Below, piece by piece: positions 54,096 to 63,111 of a stretch of 64,000 bases of DNA. The DNA is taken from the NCBI RefSeq assembly GCF_000813965.1, contig NZ_JWLI01000007.1:248001-312000 (forward strand), written 5' to 3'. Below the pieces are notes generated by a model, which was not told the origin of the DNA, did not search any database, and saw nothing but the letters and a program-made list of their open reading frames with translations. A program made the translations under genes and the position numbers. The stretch comes from Leisingera sp. ANG-M7. Its GTDB lineage: Bacteria > Pseudomonadota > Alphaproteobacteria > Rhodobacterales > Rhodobacteraceae. Each line of letters begins with the position of its first letter. Position 1 is the first letter of the stretch.

Positions 54096-54170
54096 GCGCC
54101 CGTCTCGGCGGGGGGGGAAGCGAAGCGCCCGCCCCGCCGAGACGGGCGCCGCCCGGCCTTTCGGCCGGGC
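54096..54170. terminator. Strong hairpins between convergent genes
   Basis: A perfect 18-bp stem (54096-54113 with 54132-54149) is followed by a perfect 8-bp stem (54151-54158 with 54163-54170, loop TTTC). They separate the PepSY gene from the convergent SDR gene and probably end both transcripts, although no T-run follows. Confidence 0.6.
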
Positions 54171-54183
54171 GGAATGCCTGCCA

Positions 54184-54912
54184 CTACACGTGCTGCGCGC
54201 CGTTCACCTCGATCTCGGCGCCAGAGATATAGGAGCTCCCTTCCGAGCACAGGAAATAGATCGCCGAGGCGACTTCCTCCGGCTGGCCCAGCCGCTGCAT
54301 CGGCAGCTTCTCGACGATCTTCTCGGTACCGGGCGACAGGATCGAGGTTTCCACCTCGCCCGGCGCAATCGCATTGACCCGCACACCCATCGGACCGAAA
54401 TCATGCGCCATTTCCCGCGTCAGCGCCGCCAGCGCAGCCTTGGAGGTGGCATAGGCCGCCCCAGCAAAGGGATGCACCCGGCTGCCCGCGATCGAGGTCA
54501 CGTTGACCACCGATCCCTTGGCCGCCGCAAGCTCATCCTTCAGGCCGCGGGCCAGCACCACCGAGGCGAAGAAGTTCACGTGAAACACCTTGCCCCAGTC
54601 CATCAGGTCGGTGTTGAGCGTGCTGAGCCGCTCGCCTTCCGGCCCTTTGGGCGAAATGCCGGCGTTGTTGACCAGGGCATCCAGCTGCCCGTCCAGCAGC
54701 TCCTGGATCCGGCCCACCCCGTTGATCGTGTCCGACGGGTCCGACAGGTCTAGCTGCACATGGTTCTCCTGGCCGCCGCCCCAGGGGCATTCCTGCGGGA
54801 ACGGTTGGCGCGAACAGGTGATGACCCGCCAGCCCTCGGCGTTAAACCGGCGCACGGTTGCATGGCCGATGCCGCGGCTGGCACCTGTCAGCAGTAGTGT
54901 CTTCTGGCGCAT
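54184..54912 (-). CDS. Short-chain dehydrogenase/reductase
   Basis: 242 residues. Rossmann motif TGASRGIG (9-16), 'NNAG' (82-85), catalytic S140, Y154 and K158 ('YATSKAA') and 'APGEVET' follow the classical SDR pattern. The cofactor is NAD(P)H; the substrate is not deducible. It is transcribed alone, divergent from argB. Confidence 0.9.
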   Translation of the reverse strand: MRQKTLLLTGASRGIGHATVRRFNAEGWRVITCSRQPFPQECPWGGGQENHVQLDLSDPSDTINGVGRIQELLDGQLDALVNNAGISPKGPEGERLSTLNTDLMDWGKVFHVNFFASVVLARGLKDELAAAKGSVVNVTSIAGSRVHPFAGAAYATSKAALAALTREMAHDFGPMGVRVNAIAPGEVETSILSPGTEKIVEKLPMQRLGQPEEVASAIYFLCSEGSSYISGAEIEVNGAQHV

Positions 54913-55046
54913 GGCGCCCTCCTGATGAGAGAATCTGGGCTGAGCCTAGCATCCGCGCCGCCATCTGCAACGGGGTGCGCCAAAGCCTCCCCTTGGCAGC
55001 AGCGCCGGAACCCCGTAACACATTCTAACCAAGGGATGATGCAGCA

Positions 55047-55907
55047 ATGAAGAAACAAGACATGAACCGCGATTGGATTGCCACCGCCGAAACCCTCTCC
55101 AGCGCGCTGCCGTATTTCCAGCGCTTTGCGGGGGCGATTGTCGTCATCAAGCTGGGCGGCCACGCCATGGGCAGCGACGAGGCGATGGAGACCTTTGCCC
55201 GCGACATCGTGCTGATGCGCCAGGTGGGCGTGAACCCGGTGATCGTGCATGGCGGCGGGCCGATGATCAACGCGATGCTGGAAAAGCTGCAGATCCAGTC
55301 CGAATTCGTGAACGGCAAGCGGGTGACCGATGCCGCCACCATGGAAGTGGTGGAAATGGTGCTGTCCGGTGTCGTCAACAAGCGCATCGTGCAGGCGATC
55401 AACAGCCAGGGCGGCCGCGCCGTCGGCCTGTCGGGCAAGGACGCGAACCTGATCACGTGCGATCAGGCGGATCCGGACCTGGGCTTTGTCGGCGCACCGG
55501 CGGAAATGGACCCTAAGGTGCTGCACGGGCTGTTTGAGAAGAACATGATCCCGGTCATTGCCCCCATCGGGTCGGGCAGGAACGGTGAGACTTACAACAT
55601 CAACGGCGACACTGCGGCCGGCGCCATCGCCAAGGCGCTGCAGGCCGACCGCCTGCTGCTGCTGACCGATGTTGCGGGCGTCAAGAACGCCGGCGGTGAA
55701 GTGGTGACCGAGCTGAAGGCCGCGGACGTCGAGGAGATGACCGCCAGCGGCGTCATTGCCGGCGGCATGATCCCCAAGACCGAAACCGCGCTGGATGCGG
55801 TTCGCGGCGGCGTGCGCGCCTGCATCATCGTCGACGGGCGGGTGCAGAACGCGGTTCTGCTGGAGCTCTACACTGACCACGGCGCAGGTTCGATGATCCG
55901 CGCCTGA
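55047..55907 (+). CDS. argB: Acetylglutamate kinase
   Basis: 286 residues. Amino-acid-kinase fold with '[10 protein letters not shown]' (phosphate loop), '[11 protein letters not shown]' (substrate), '[12 protein letters not shown]' and '[11 protein letters not shown]' near the C-terminus, as in ArgB. It phosphorylates N-acetyl-L-glutamate, the committed step of arginine synthesis. It closes the conserved engB-argB neighbourhood. Confidence 0.95.
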   Translation: MKKQDMNRDWIATAETLSSALPYFQRFAGAIVVIKLGGHAMGSDEAMETFARDIVLMRQVGVNPVIVHGGGPMINAMLEKLQIQSEFVNGKRVTDAATMEVVEMVLSGVVNKRIVQAINSQGGRAVGLSGKDANLITCDQADPDLGFVGAPAEMDPKVLHGLFEKNMIPVIAPIGSGRNGETYNINGDTAAGAIAKALQADRLLLLTDVAGVKNAGGEVVTELKAADVEEMTASGVIAGGMIPKTETALDAVRGGVRACIIVDGRVQNAVLLELYTDHGAGSMIRA

Positions 55908-55926
55908 CAATCAGGTAAGCGGTACT

Positions 55927-55996
55927 CAAGAGGGGCGCCGCCCCTCTTGGCCCTCCCGGGCCAATTCACCCCGGGATATTTTCAGCCAGATGAACG
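55927..55996. repeat. Hairpin plus conserved-looking intergenic tail after argB
   Basis: A perfect 10-bp stem CAAGAGGGGC/GCCCCTCTTG (55927-55936 with 55940-55949) is followed by an imperfect CCCGGG-containing segment and the tail CACCCCGGGATATTTTCAGC. From memory, this tail resembles an interspersed element common downstream of genes in Rhodobacteraceae. Only one copy lies in this window, so repetition cannot be shown here. It may also end argB transcription. Confidence 0.45.
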
Positions 55997-56009
55997 GGGG
56001 ATCCCGGGA

Positions 56010-56342
56010 TCAGCTCCCCGGCGCCTTGTAGGTGCTGGCGATGGAGCCCGCCTTCTTCTGGATCTCGGTGAACTCATCCGAGGTGAAGGCGCGCACGGTC
56101 TTGAGATTGCTGACCGCGCCGCTGGCACCGGTTACCAAGAGGCCCGCCAGCAGGCCGCTGATGTCGTCAATCGTGACCTTGATCGCGAAATCCTGGTCCC
56201 CTGTGGTCAGATAGAATGCCTCCAGCTTGCCGCCCGCTGCCTCAACAAGGGCCCGCGCTGCGGACTCGCGGTCGCTTGGGTTTTCGATCATCGCCTTCAT
56301 CGCAGAAGACGTGTAGTTCCCGGTCACGATAAATCTCGGCAT
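56010..56342 (-). CDS. GYD-domain protein
   Basis: 110 residues from ATG at 56342 with AGGGAG upstream; a longer frame to 56534 lacks homologous content. The segment 'FIVTGNYTSSAMKAMIENPSDR' and 'LTTGDQDFAIKVTIDD' match the GYD family, a small ferredoxin-like fold of unknown function with the glycine-tyrosine-aspartate signature replaced by GDQD here. Monocistronic; convergent with argB. Confidence 0.82.
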   Translation of the reverse strand: MPRFIVTGNYTSSAMKAMIENPSDRESAARALVEAAGGKLEAFYLTTGDQDFAIKVTIDDISGLLAGLLVTGASGAVSNLKTVRAFTSDEFTEIQKKAGSIASTYKAPGS

Positions 56343-56580
56343 TTGGTCACTCCCTGGGGTGGAAATTGCACGCCGCTGCTGGGCAGGATGCCGAACTTTG
56401 CGGCCTGCATGCCCCCGGGCGTAAGAGTACCACAAATCCTCTTTTCCGCATATGTGCCCGGCCGCTGCGGCGGTGGACGGCGGGAAGACGCCGGCAGGCG
56501 ATTGCGGGACGTTTTTTGCCCTCCGGCCAGGCACCCCGCGCTGCTAGGCTCACCCCAAGCCAGCCGACAGGACACAGCAA

Positions 56581-57282
56581 ATGACCCTGACAGACCAGCC
56601 TGCCCCCGCCCCCCGCGGCCTGCCGTCCTGCACCGGCATAGAAGCTGCCGCCGAAAACACCGGACTGGAGGTCCGCGCCGCGCTGCACCCGGCCCAACAG
56701 CCGGTTCAGGCGCTGACCGGCGGCACCCTGATCCTTTTGGGCACGGGCAGCAGTTTCTGGCCGCTTTTCAAGAGCAGCCCCGAATATCAGGACGGCCTTC
56801 CGGACCCGGTTGACAGCTGGTCCGAACGGGTGGTGGGCACGCTGGCAGCGGATCTGGGCGGCAACGCGTATTTTCCCTTTGGCGGACCGCCCTACACGCC
56901 TTTCATCAACTGGGCGCTGGCCTCGGGACGGTTCTTCACATCGCCGTCACAGATGCTGGTGCATGATAGCGCCGGTATGATGATATCCTTGCGGGGGGCT
57001 ATTCATTTCGAACAGGAATTTGACATTCCCCCTGCACCTTTGGCACAGTCCCCCTGCGACAGCTGCCCCTCGCGTCCTTGCCTTGCCGCCTGCCCCGTCA
57101 GCGCATTGGCCGACGGAGGCCCCTACGATCTGGCGGCCTGCCACGCGTATCTCGACACCAGCGCAGGCGCCGGCTGCATGTCCGGCGGCTGCCTTGCCCG
57201 GCGGGCCTGCCCGCTGAGCCGCAGCGCCGGCCGCGACCCAGAACAAACCGCACATCACATGAGGCATTTTCACCCGCAATGA
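56581..57282 (+). CDS. Ferredoxin-like protein with two cysteine clusters
   Basis: 233 residues. The first 150 residues form an alpha/beta domain ('LILLGTGSSFWPLF', 'FPFGGPPYTPFINWALASG') that recalls the QueG/MMACHC-type fold. The C-terminus has C159-x2-C162-x4-C167-x3-C171P and a second set C187, C199, C204, C210P, so one or two Fe-S clusters are likely. The first motif spacing (x4 instead of x2) is unusual. Its stop overlaps the start of the SixA-type gene. The role is unknown. Confidence 0.7.
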   Translation: MTLTDQPAPAPRGLPSCTGIEAAAENTGLEVRAALHPAQQPVQALTGGTLILLGTGSSFWPLFKSSPEYQDGLPDPVDSWSERVVGTLAADLGGNAYFPFGGPPYTPFINWALASGRFFTSPSQMLVHDSAGMMISLRGAIHFEQEFDIPPAPLAQSPCDSCPSRPCLAACPVSALADGGPYDLAACHAYLDTSAGAGCMSGGCLARRACPLSRSAGRDPEQTAHHMRHFHPQ

Positions 57283-57776
57283 CCTGCACCCTGATCCTGA
57301 CCCGCCACGCCAAATCCGCCTGGGACACCAATGTCCCCAGCGACCATGCCCGCCCCCTGAACAAGCGCGGGCGCCGCTCAGCCCCGGCCATTGCCGCCTG
57401 GATGCGCGAATGCGGCTACCTGCCGGATCAGGTGATCTCCTCCTCGTCGCAGCGCACCCGCGAGACCTGCGAACTGATGGACCTGGGGGTTCCTGCCACG
57501 TTCACAGAGCGGCTGTATCACGCCAATTCCGACATGATCTTCAAGGTGCTGAGCGAGGCCGAGCAGAAGCGGGTCATGGTGATCGGCCACAACCCCGGCA
57601 TTGCCGCCTTTGCCCATACCATCGTCTCCAGCCCGCCCGACCATGCCCGGTTCGACGACTATCCCACCGGCGCGACGCTGGTGGCTGAGTTCGATATCGG
57701 CAGCTGGCGCGAGCTGAGCTGGAGCAGCGGCAAGGTGATCGACTTTGCGGTACCGAGGGAGCTGCTGGGCGAATAA
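57279..57776 (+). CDS. SixA-type histidine phosphatase
   Basis: 165 residues from ATG at 57279. The RHG-type motif reads LTRHAKSAW (about 7-15), with 'SSSQRTRETCEL' and 'VIGHNPGIAAF' supplying the second arginine and catalytic histidine of the histidine phosphatase superfamily. Close in length to SixA, which dephosphorylates Hpt domains or PTS proteins. Coupled by an ATGA overlap to the ferredoxin-like gene. Confidence 0.88.
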   Translation: MTCTLILTRHAKSAWDTNVPSDHARPLNKRGRRSAPAIAAWMRECGYLPDQVISSSSQRTRETCELMDLGVPATFTERLYHANSDMIFKVLSEAEQKRVMVIGHNPGIAAFAHTIVSSPPDHARFDDYPTGATLVAEFDIGSWRELSWSSGKVIDFAVPRELLGE

Positions 57777-57877
57777 CCCCTGCGGCACGCTGGCGCATCC
57801 CGCGCAGGAGGCCACTGGCAAAGCCGCGCGCGCCTGTTTAGATTGCCTGCCAGACATTTGCCGGACTGGAGACCGTC

Positions 57878-58330
57878 ATGCACCGCCGTTCCCTGCTGCT
57901 GGCCGCAGCTGCCCTCCCCCTCGCTTCCCTGCCCGGTTTTGCCGCGGCAGCTGAGACCATCCGTATCATGAAGTCGCCCAGCTGCGGCTGCTGCACTGCC
58001 TGGGCCGATCATCTGGCCGCTGCCGGTTTCCAGACCGAGGTGCGCAATGTCGCAGACGAGGATCTGTGGGCGATGAAGGACCGGCTTGGCGTCAGCGGTG
58101 ATCTGTCCTCCTGCCACACCGCGATGGCCGGGCCTTACGTGATCGAGGGCCATGTGCCTGCCGGAGACATCCAGCGGCTGCTGGCCGAACAGCCCAAGGC
58201 GCTGGGGCTAAGCGTACCGGGAATGCCGATCGGCTCACCGGGCATGGAGATGGGGGACGAGCGCGAGGCGTTTGACACCCTGCTGATCCTGGCGGACGGC
58301 ACGACTGAGGTATTCGCCAGCCATTCCTGA
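57878..58330 (+). CDS. DUF411 metal-binding exported protein
   Basis: 150 residues. A signal peptide (basic MHRR, then a hydrophobic stretch to about residue 24) is followed by the DUF411 domain with 'MKSPSCGCCTAWADHL' and 'SSCHTAMAGPYVIEGHVPA'. The CxCC-like cysteines and C/H pair probably bind copper or a similar metal in the periplasm. Family members are linked to metal resistance. Confidence 0.88.
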   Translation: MHRRSLLLAAAALPLASLPGFAAAAETIRIMKSPSCGCCTAWADHLAAAGFQTEVRNVADEDLWAMKDRLGVSGDLSSCHTAMAGPYVIEGHVPAGDIQRLLAEQPKALGLSVPGMPIGSPGMEMGDEREAFDTLLILADGTTEVFASHS

Positions 58331-58349
58331 ACACAGGTTCCGAAACAAA

Positions 58350-58376
58350 AAAGGCCGGGCGCATTGCCCGGCCTTT
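58350..58376. terminator. Bidirectional intrinsic terminator
   Basis: A perfect 11-bp stem AAAGGCCGGGC/GCCCGGCCTTT with a 5-base loop. A-run on one side and T-run on the other serve both the DUF411 gene (+) and aapP (-), which converge here. Confidence 0.85.
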
Positions 58377-58397
58377 CTGTTTGGTGGTGCAGCCGCC

Positions 58398-59189
58398 TCA
58401 GTGGCCCAGGATCTGGCTGAGGAACAGCTTGGTGCGGTCGCTCTTCGGGTTGTTGAAGAACTCTTCCGGCTCGTTCTGTTCGACGATCTGGCCGGCATCC
58501 ATGAAGATCACCCGGTTCGCCACCTGACGGGCAAAGCCCATCTCGTGGGTCACGCACAGCATGGTCATACCTTCCTCGGCCAGTTCGATCATGGTGTCCA
58601 AGACTTCCTTGATCATCTCCGGGTCCAGCGCCGACGTGGGTTCATCGAACAGCATGATGCGCGGCATCATGCAGAGCGAGCGCGCGATCGCCACACGCTG
58701 CTGCTGGCCGCCGGACAGCATGCCCGGGTACTTGTGGGCCTGCTCGGGGATCTTCACCTTCTCCAGGAAGTGCATCGCCCGCTCTTCGGCTTCCTTCTTG
58801 GGGGTCTTGCGGACCCAGATCGGCGCCAGGGTGCAGTTTTCCAGAATGGTCAGATGCGGAAACAGGTTGAAGTGCTGGAACACCATCCCGACCTCGGACC
58901 GGATCTTGTCGATGTTCTTGAGGTCGTTGGACAGCTCGGTGCCATCCACCACGATCTTGCCCTGCTGGTGCTCTTCCAGCGCATTGAGGCAGCGGATCAG
59001 GGTGGATTTGCCGGAGCCCGAGGGACCCGCGATCACGATCCGCTCGCCCTGGTTGACGGTCAGATTGATGTCGCGCAGCACGTGGAAGGACCCGTACCAC
59101 TTGTTCATATTGGTGATTTCAATGGCAACCTCGTCGCTCACCTGCATTTTGGAGCGGTCGATTGCGCGGTCGGACATAAGTTCAGACAT
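58398..59189 (-). CDS. aapP: General L-amino acid ABC transporter ATP-binding protein
   Basis: 263 residues. Walker [10 protein letters not shown] (55-63), Q-loop '[10 protein letters not shown]', signature LSGGQQQR, Walker B '[13 protein letters not shown]' and H-loop 'VTHE', in the polar-amino-acid importer class. It energises uptake by AapQ/AapM. GGAG lies eight bases before the start, 12 bases after aapM. Confidence 0.95.
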   Translation of the reverse strand: MSELMSDRAIDRSKMQVSDEVAIEITNMNKWYGSFHVLRDINLTVNQGERIVIAGPSGSGKSTLIRCLNALEEHQQGKIVVDGTELSNDLKNIDKIRSEVGMVFQHFNLFPHLTILENCTLAPIWVRKTPKKEAEERAMHFLEKVKIPEQAHKYPGMLSGGQQQRVAIARSLCMMPRIMLFDEPTSALDPEMIKEVLDTMIELAEEGMTMLCVTHEMGFARQVANRVIFMDAGQIVEQNEPEEFFNNPKSDRTKLFLSQILGH

Positions 59190-59201
59190 ATGTTGAACTC
59201 C

Positions 59202-60500
59202 TTAACGGTGGTCGGTGGCGAGACGGCGCTCGAGCCACTGTGAGTATTGTGAAATGCCGTAGCAGACGACGAAGAACAGAAGCGCAGCAAAGCCCAGAAG
59301 CTCCCAATAGACCCCGTTCCACTCAGTGGAGGCGAGGATCGGGCCGCGGATCATGCCCACCAGGTCGAACATCGAGATGACCGAAACCAGGGTGGTGTCC
59401 TTGAACAGGCCGACGGCCACGTTCACGATGCCCGGGATGGAGATCTTCAGCGCCTGCGGCAGGATGATCAGCCGCATCGCCTGGGGGTAATCCAGGCCAA
59501 GGCTGTCAGCCGCTTCGTACTGTCCCTTCGGCAGGGCCGCGAGACCGCCGCGGATCACTTCGGCGATATAGGCTGCCGAGAACATGGTGATCATGATCAC
59601 CACGCGCAGGAACAGGTCGACGGTGCTTTCCGGTGGGAAGAAGTAGGCCAGCATCACCGATGCCACGAACAGCAGGGTGATCAGCGGCACGCCGCGCACG
59701 AACTCGATGAAGACGACGCACATCCACTTGATCAGCGGCATGTCTGACTGGCGGCCCAGCGCCAGCGCGATGCCCAAAGGCAGCGACAGCGACACACAGG
59801 TCACGCCCAGCATCAGGTTCAGCATGAAGCCGCCCAGGTCGCGCGAAGGCACGGCCTGCAGCATGGCGTTGTCGGACGCCCCGTCGGGGATCAGCATTCC
59901 GCCGATGATCCACACAGCAAAGGCTGCGGCAATCGCCCCGAAGAAGCCGACCGCAAAACTGCTCTTGCCGTAGGTCTGGAACACAAATGCGCCTGCAGCA
60001 AAGCCCACCAGTGCCACGATGGGCGCCAGGATGGTGCCGCCCCAGATCAGCCAGAAGGCCAGAAACGGGTAGATCGCGGTAAAGGCCAAGAGCTTGCGCG
60101 GCAGGTCAAAGAACAGAACCGGCGCAATGGCAAACAGCAGCAGCACCAAGGCAAGGTTCGGGCGCCAGTACTGGTCTGACGGGTATTTGAAACCATACAG
60201 AAGCTGGTTCCAGCGTTCGGTCAGCACCGAGAAGCAGGCGCCGGTCTTGCCCTGCAGAACCTCGCGGCATTCCGCCAGCGAGTTGGTGGTCCACACGCCG
60301 TTCAGCAGCCACGGCAGGGTCTTGCTGAGCAGAATGTAGATGACCAGCAGCGATGCAATGGTCAGGGCAGAGTTCACCGCATTGGAGAACAGGTTTTCCC
60401 GCAGCCATTTGACAGCGCCGGTTTCACCGGCTGGCGGCGGCGACGGCGGGATTTCGGTATCGCGGACAAAGGCGATGGAGTGTGCGTGCGTATCGCTCAT
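59202..60500 (-). CDS. aapM: General L-amino acid ABC transporter permease AapM
   Basis: 432 residues. An N-terminal extension with several extra membrane segments precedes the HisM-type permease domain (about 220-425) with 'EVIRGGLAALPKGQYEAADSLG', the EAA loop that contacts AapP. The length matches AapM of rhizobia and is well above the usual 220-residue polar permease. Three bases separate it from aapQ. Confidence 0.94.
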   Translation of the reverse strand: MSDTHAHSIAFVRDTEIPPSPPPAGETGAVKWLRENLFSNAVNSALTIASLLVIYILLSKTLPWLLNGVWTTNSLAECREVLQGKTGACFSVLTERWNQLLYGFKYPSDQYWRPNLALVLLLFAIAPVLFFDLPRKLLAFTAIYPFLAFWLIWGGTILAPIVALVGFAAGAFVFQTYGKSSFAVGFFGAIAAAFAVWIIGGMLIPDGASDNAMLQAVPSRDLGGFMLNLMLGVTCVSLSLPLGIALALGRQSDMPLIKWMCVVFIEFVRGVPLITLLFVASVMLAYFFPPESTVDLFLRVVIMITMFSAAYIAEVIRGGLAALPKGQYEAADSLGLDYPQAMRLIILPQALKISIPGIVNVAVGLFKDTTLVSVISMFDLVGMIRGPILASTEWNGVYWELLGFAALLFFVVCYGISQYSQWLERRLATDHR

Positions 60501-60503
60501 GTC

Positions 60504-61736
60504 TCAGCGCTCCTTCAACTTAACAGATGCGTTGTAGACGTTCATCACCATCGAGATGGTCAGCGAAGCGGTCAGGTAGAACAGCATCAGAAGCAGAACA
60601 CATTCAATGGCGCGGCCGGTCTGGTTCAGGGTGATCCCGCCCAGAGTTGCGGTGATATCCGCATAGCCCACGGCAATCGCCAGCGAGGAGTTCTTGGTGA
60701 TGTTGAGGAAGTTGGAGATGAGCGGCGGGATGATCACCCGCAGCGCCTGCGGCAGAACCACAAGGTTCATCACCCGGCGCGGACGCAGCCCCAGGGCCGA
60801 TGCGGCCTCGGTCTGGCCCTTGGACACAGCCTGGATACCCGCGCGGACGTTTTCCGCGATGAAGGCGCCGGTGTAGATCGACAGCGCAAACCACAGCGCG
60901 ATCAGCGGGCCGCCGACCTTGATGCCGCCGCTGAAGTTGAAGCCCTTCAGCTCAGGATATTCCCAGGTCAGCCCCATGATCAGCATCAGCGCCAGAAACG
61001 GCACCAGCCACGCGGCGAGGATCAGTGCCGTGGTCTTGGGCCGTACGCCGGTGGATTCCTGCTTGGTGTTGGCCCAGACGTTGATCTGATGCGCCGCAAT
61101 CCAGGAGCCTGCAAACCCGGCCAGCACCAGAAGCCAGTTCATTGCTGTGCTGGCAAAGATGCCGTTTTCGAACCAGGGCATCGGGATATAGATGCCGCGG
61201 TTGGTGAAGGCAAAAGAGTCAAACACCATGCTTGCCGTTGCGTTGTCGCCGCGGAATTCCCGCGGTCCCGGCAGCACGGCTGTCATGATGGTGAAGATGA
61301 TGATGATCCAGATCAGTACCGGAATGTTGCGGAAGATCTCAACGTAGACCGCCATCAGCTTGGAGACGAGCCAGTTGTTGGACAGCCGCAGAACACCTGC
61401 GATCACGCCGAACACAGTCGCAGTGATACAGGCCAGGAAGGCCACCAGCAGCGTGTTCAGCAGCCCGACCAGAGCCGCCTTGGCGTGGCTCGACTGGCTG
61501 TCGTATTCAACCAGGCGCTGGTTGATGTCATAGCCGGACGGGTCGCCCAGGAATGTGTAGGAAATGTTGAGCCCGGCAGCGCGGAGGTTCTGGATCAGGT
61601 TGTTTCCAAGATACCAAATGCACAGGGCAAGGACGATAGCCGCGATCACCTGGAAGGTCAGTGAACGGTAGCGGGTATCGTTGATGAGCATAGACAGCCG
61701 AAAGCCTTCGTTCGGCGGGTCAGTCAACGTTGACAT
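60504..61736 (-). CDS. aapQ: General L-amino acid ABC transporter permease AapQ
   Basis: 410 residues with around eight membrane segments. It has the large extra loop typical of AapQ between the first segments and the EAA loop 'ENVRAGIQAVSKGQTEAASALG'. It pairs with AapM to form the channel. Preceded by a 127-base gap with a hairpin after aapJ. Confidence 0.94.
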   Translation of the reverse strand: MSTLTDPPNEGFRLSMLINDTRYRSLTFQVIAAIVLALCIWYLGNNLIQNLRAAGLNISYTFLGDPSGYDINQRLVEYDSQSSHAKAALVGLLNTLLVAFLACITATVFGVIAGVLRLSNNWLVSKLMAVYVEIFRNIPVLIWIIIIFTIMTAVLPGPREFRGDNATASMVFDSFAFTNRGIYIPMPWFENGIFASTAMNWLLVLAGFAGSWIAAHQINVWANTKQESTGVRPKTTALILAAWLVPFLALMLIMGLTWEYPELKGFNFSGGIKVGGPLIALWFALSIYTGAFIAENVRAGIQAVSKGQTEAASALGLRPRRVMNLVVLPQALRVIIPPLISNFLNITKNSSLAIAVGYADITATLGGITLNQTGRAIECVLLLMLFYLTASLTISMVMNVYNASVKLKER

Positions 61737-61825
61737 ATATTGTGATCCCCTGACTCTGGCGTTCTGATCCTGGCGGGGTTGTCCCCGCTCCGCAGCTTGC
61801 CAGAGCTTTTTTCATGATAGGAAAA

Positions 61826-61848
61826 GGGCGCAGGAAAATCCTGCGCCC
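61826..61848 (-). terminator. Partial terminator between aapJ and aapQ
   Basis: A perfect 10-bp stem GGGCGCAGGA/TCCTGCGCCC with a 3-base loop, followed on the minus strand by TTTTCC, 15 bases after the aapJ stop. It would let the binding-protein mRNA exceed that of the permeases, a common design in such operons. Confidence 0.65.
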
Positions 61849-61863
61849 CTCCCGGTGGTGTGT

Positions 61864-62880
61864 TTAGCGGAACGGCGGAGCGTACAGCAGGCCGCCTTCG
61901 GTCCACTGAGCGTTCAGGCCGCGGGCCAGGCCAACCGGAGTGTCTTCGCCGATGTTCTTGGCAAAGATCTCGCCGTAGTTGCCCTGCGACGCGATTGCGT
62001 TCTTGGCCCAGTCAGCCGACAGGCCCAGCATTTCGCCCAGGGTGCCTTCGCTGCCCAGCAAGCGGTTGATTTCCGGGTTCTCGGTGCCAGCTGCCATTTC
62101 GCCCAGGTTGGCCGAGGTGATGCCCAGCTCTTCTGCCGCGATCAGCGCCATCAGGCTCCAGCGCACAACGTCGCCCCACTCGTGGTCGCCATGGCGGACC
62201 AGCGGGCCCAGCGGCTCCTTGGAGATGATTTCCGGCAGGATCACGTGGCCGGCCGGATCGTCGAAGGTGGCGCGGGTTGCGGCCAGGCCGGAAGCGTCAG
62301 TGGTGTAGACGTCACAGGCGCCTGCCAGGTACTGCTGCTGCGCTTCGGCGTTGGTTTCGATCGGAACCGGCTCGTAGCTGATGTTGTTGGAGCGGAAGAA
62401 GTCCGCCAGGTTCAGCTCGGTGGTGGTGCCGGTCTGGATGCAGACGGTTGCGCCGTCCAGTTCCTTGGCCGAGGACACGCCCAGCTCTTTCGGGACCATG
62501 AAGCCCTGGCCGTCATAGTAGTTGACGCCCACGAATTCGAATTTCAGGTCAACGTCGCGGCTGAAGGTCCAGGTGGTGTTGCGGGCCAGCATGTCGATTT
62601 CGCCAGACGCCAGCGCGGTAAAGCGGGTCTTGCCGGTGGTCGGCACGAATTCGACAGCGTTGGAGTCGCCCAGCACGGCTGCAGCCACAGCACGGCAGAC
62701 GGCAACGTCAAAGCCTTCCCATTCACCGTTTGCATTCGGGGCCGCAAAGCCGACCAGGCCGGTGGTGACGCCGCAGTTCAGCTTGCCGCGGGCCTTCACA
62801 TCGTCCAGCGTGCCAGCAGATGCTGCGCCAGCCGCAAGACCGGCAAAGGTCATTGCGCCCAAAATAACGGATTTTTTCAT
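61864..62880 (-). CDS. aapJ: General L-amino acid ABC transporter substrate-binding protein
   Basis: 338 residues from ATG at 62880. Signal peptide of 22 residues (MKKSVILGAMTFAGLAAGAASA). The mature domain has 'VKARGKLNCGVTTGLVGFAA' and 'EWEGFDVAVCRAVAAAVLG', typical of AapJ, plus 'DVYTTDASGLAATRA'. It captures a wide range of L-amino acids in the periplasm. First gene of the aapJQMP operon; 62881-63111 should contain the promoter. Confidence 0.94.
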   Translation of the reverse strand: MKKSVILGAMTFAGLAAGAASAGTLDDVKARGKLNCGVTTGLVGFAAPNANGEWEGFDVAVCRAVAAAVLGDSNAVEFVPTTGKTRFTALASGEIDMLARNTTWTFSRDVDLKFEFVGVNYYDGQGFMVPKELGVSSAKELDGATVCIQTGTTTELNLADFFRSNNISYEPVPIETNAEAQQQYLAGACDVYTTDASGLAATRATFDDPAGHVILPEIISKEPLGPLVRHGDHEWGDVVRWSLMALIAAEELGITSANLGEMAAGTENPEINRLLGSEGTLGEMLGLSADWAKNAIASQGNYGEIFAKNIGEDTPVGLARGLNAQWTEGGLLYAPPFR

Positions 62881-63111
62881 ATTTACCTCTTCCTGATAGC
62901 CCGCCATTCGGCGGTTCTTATTTTCCGGCGATCCCCCGCCGGATATGAGACTGAAGAAGGGTTTGCCCCTAATTCGTGGCTGAGTTTGGGCGCATTCATC
63001 AGCAAACGTCAAGTGCGGTATCAGGAATTTCGATGTACGAATTCCGCACGAACGGGGTCCGCGCGGAATTTTATTTCAGGTCCGGCTGTGGATAAGTAAT
63101 TTCTTATCCGG

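Noticed and set aside
63087-63095. Perfect DnaA-box 9-mer (TGTGGATAA)
   Set aside because: Only one is seen in the region, with no AT-rich unwinding element or dnaA/dnaN genes. About one chance hit per 130 kb of double-stranded sequence is expected, so it is no origin evidence.
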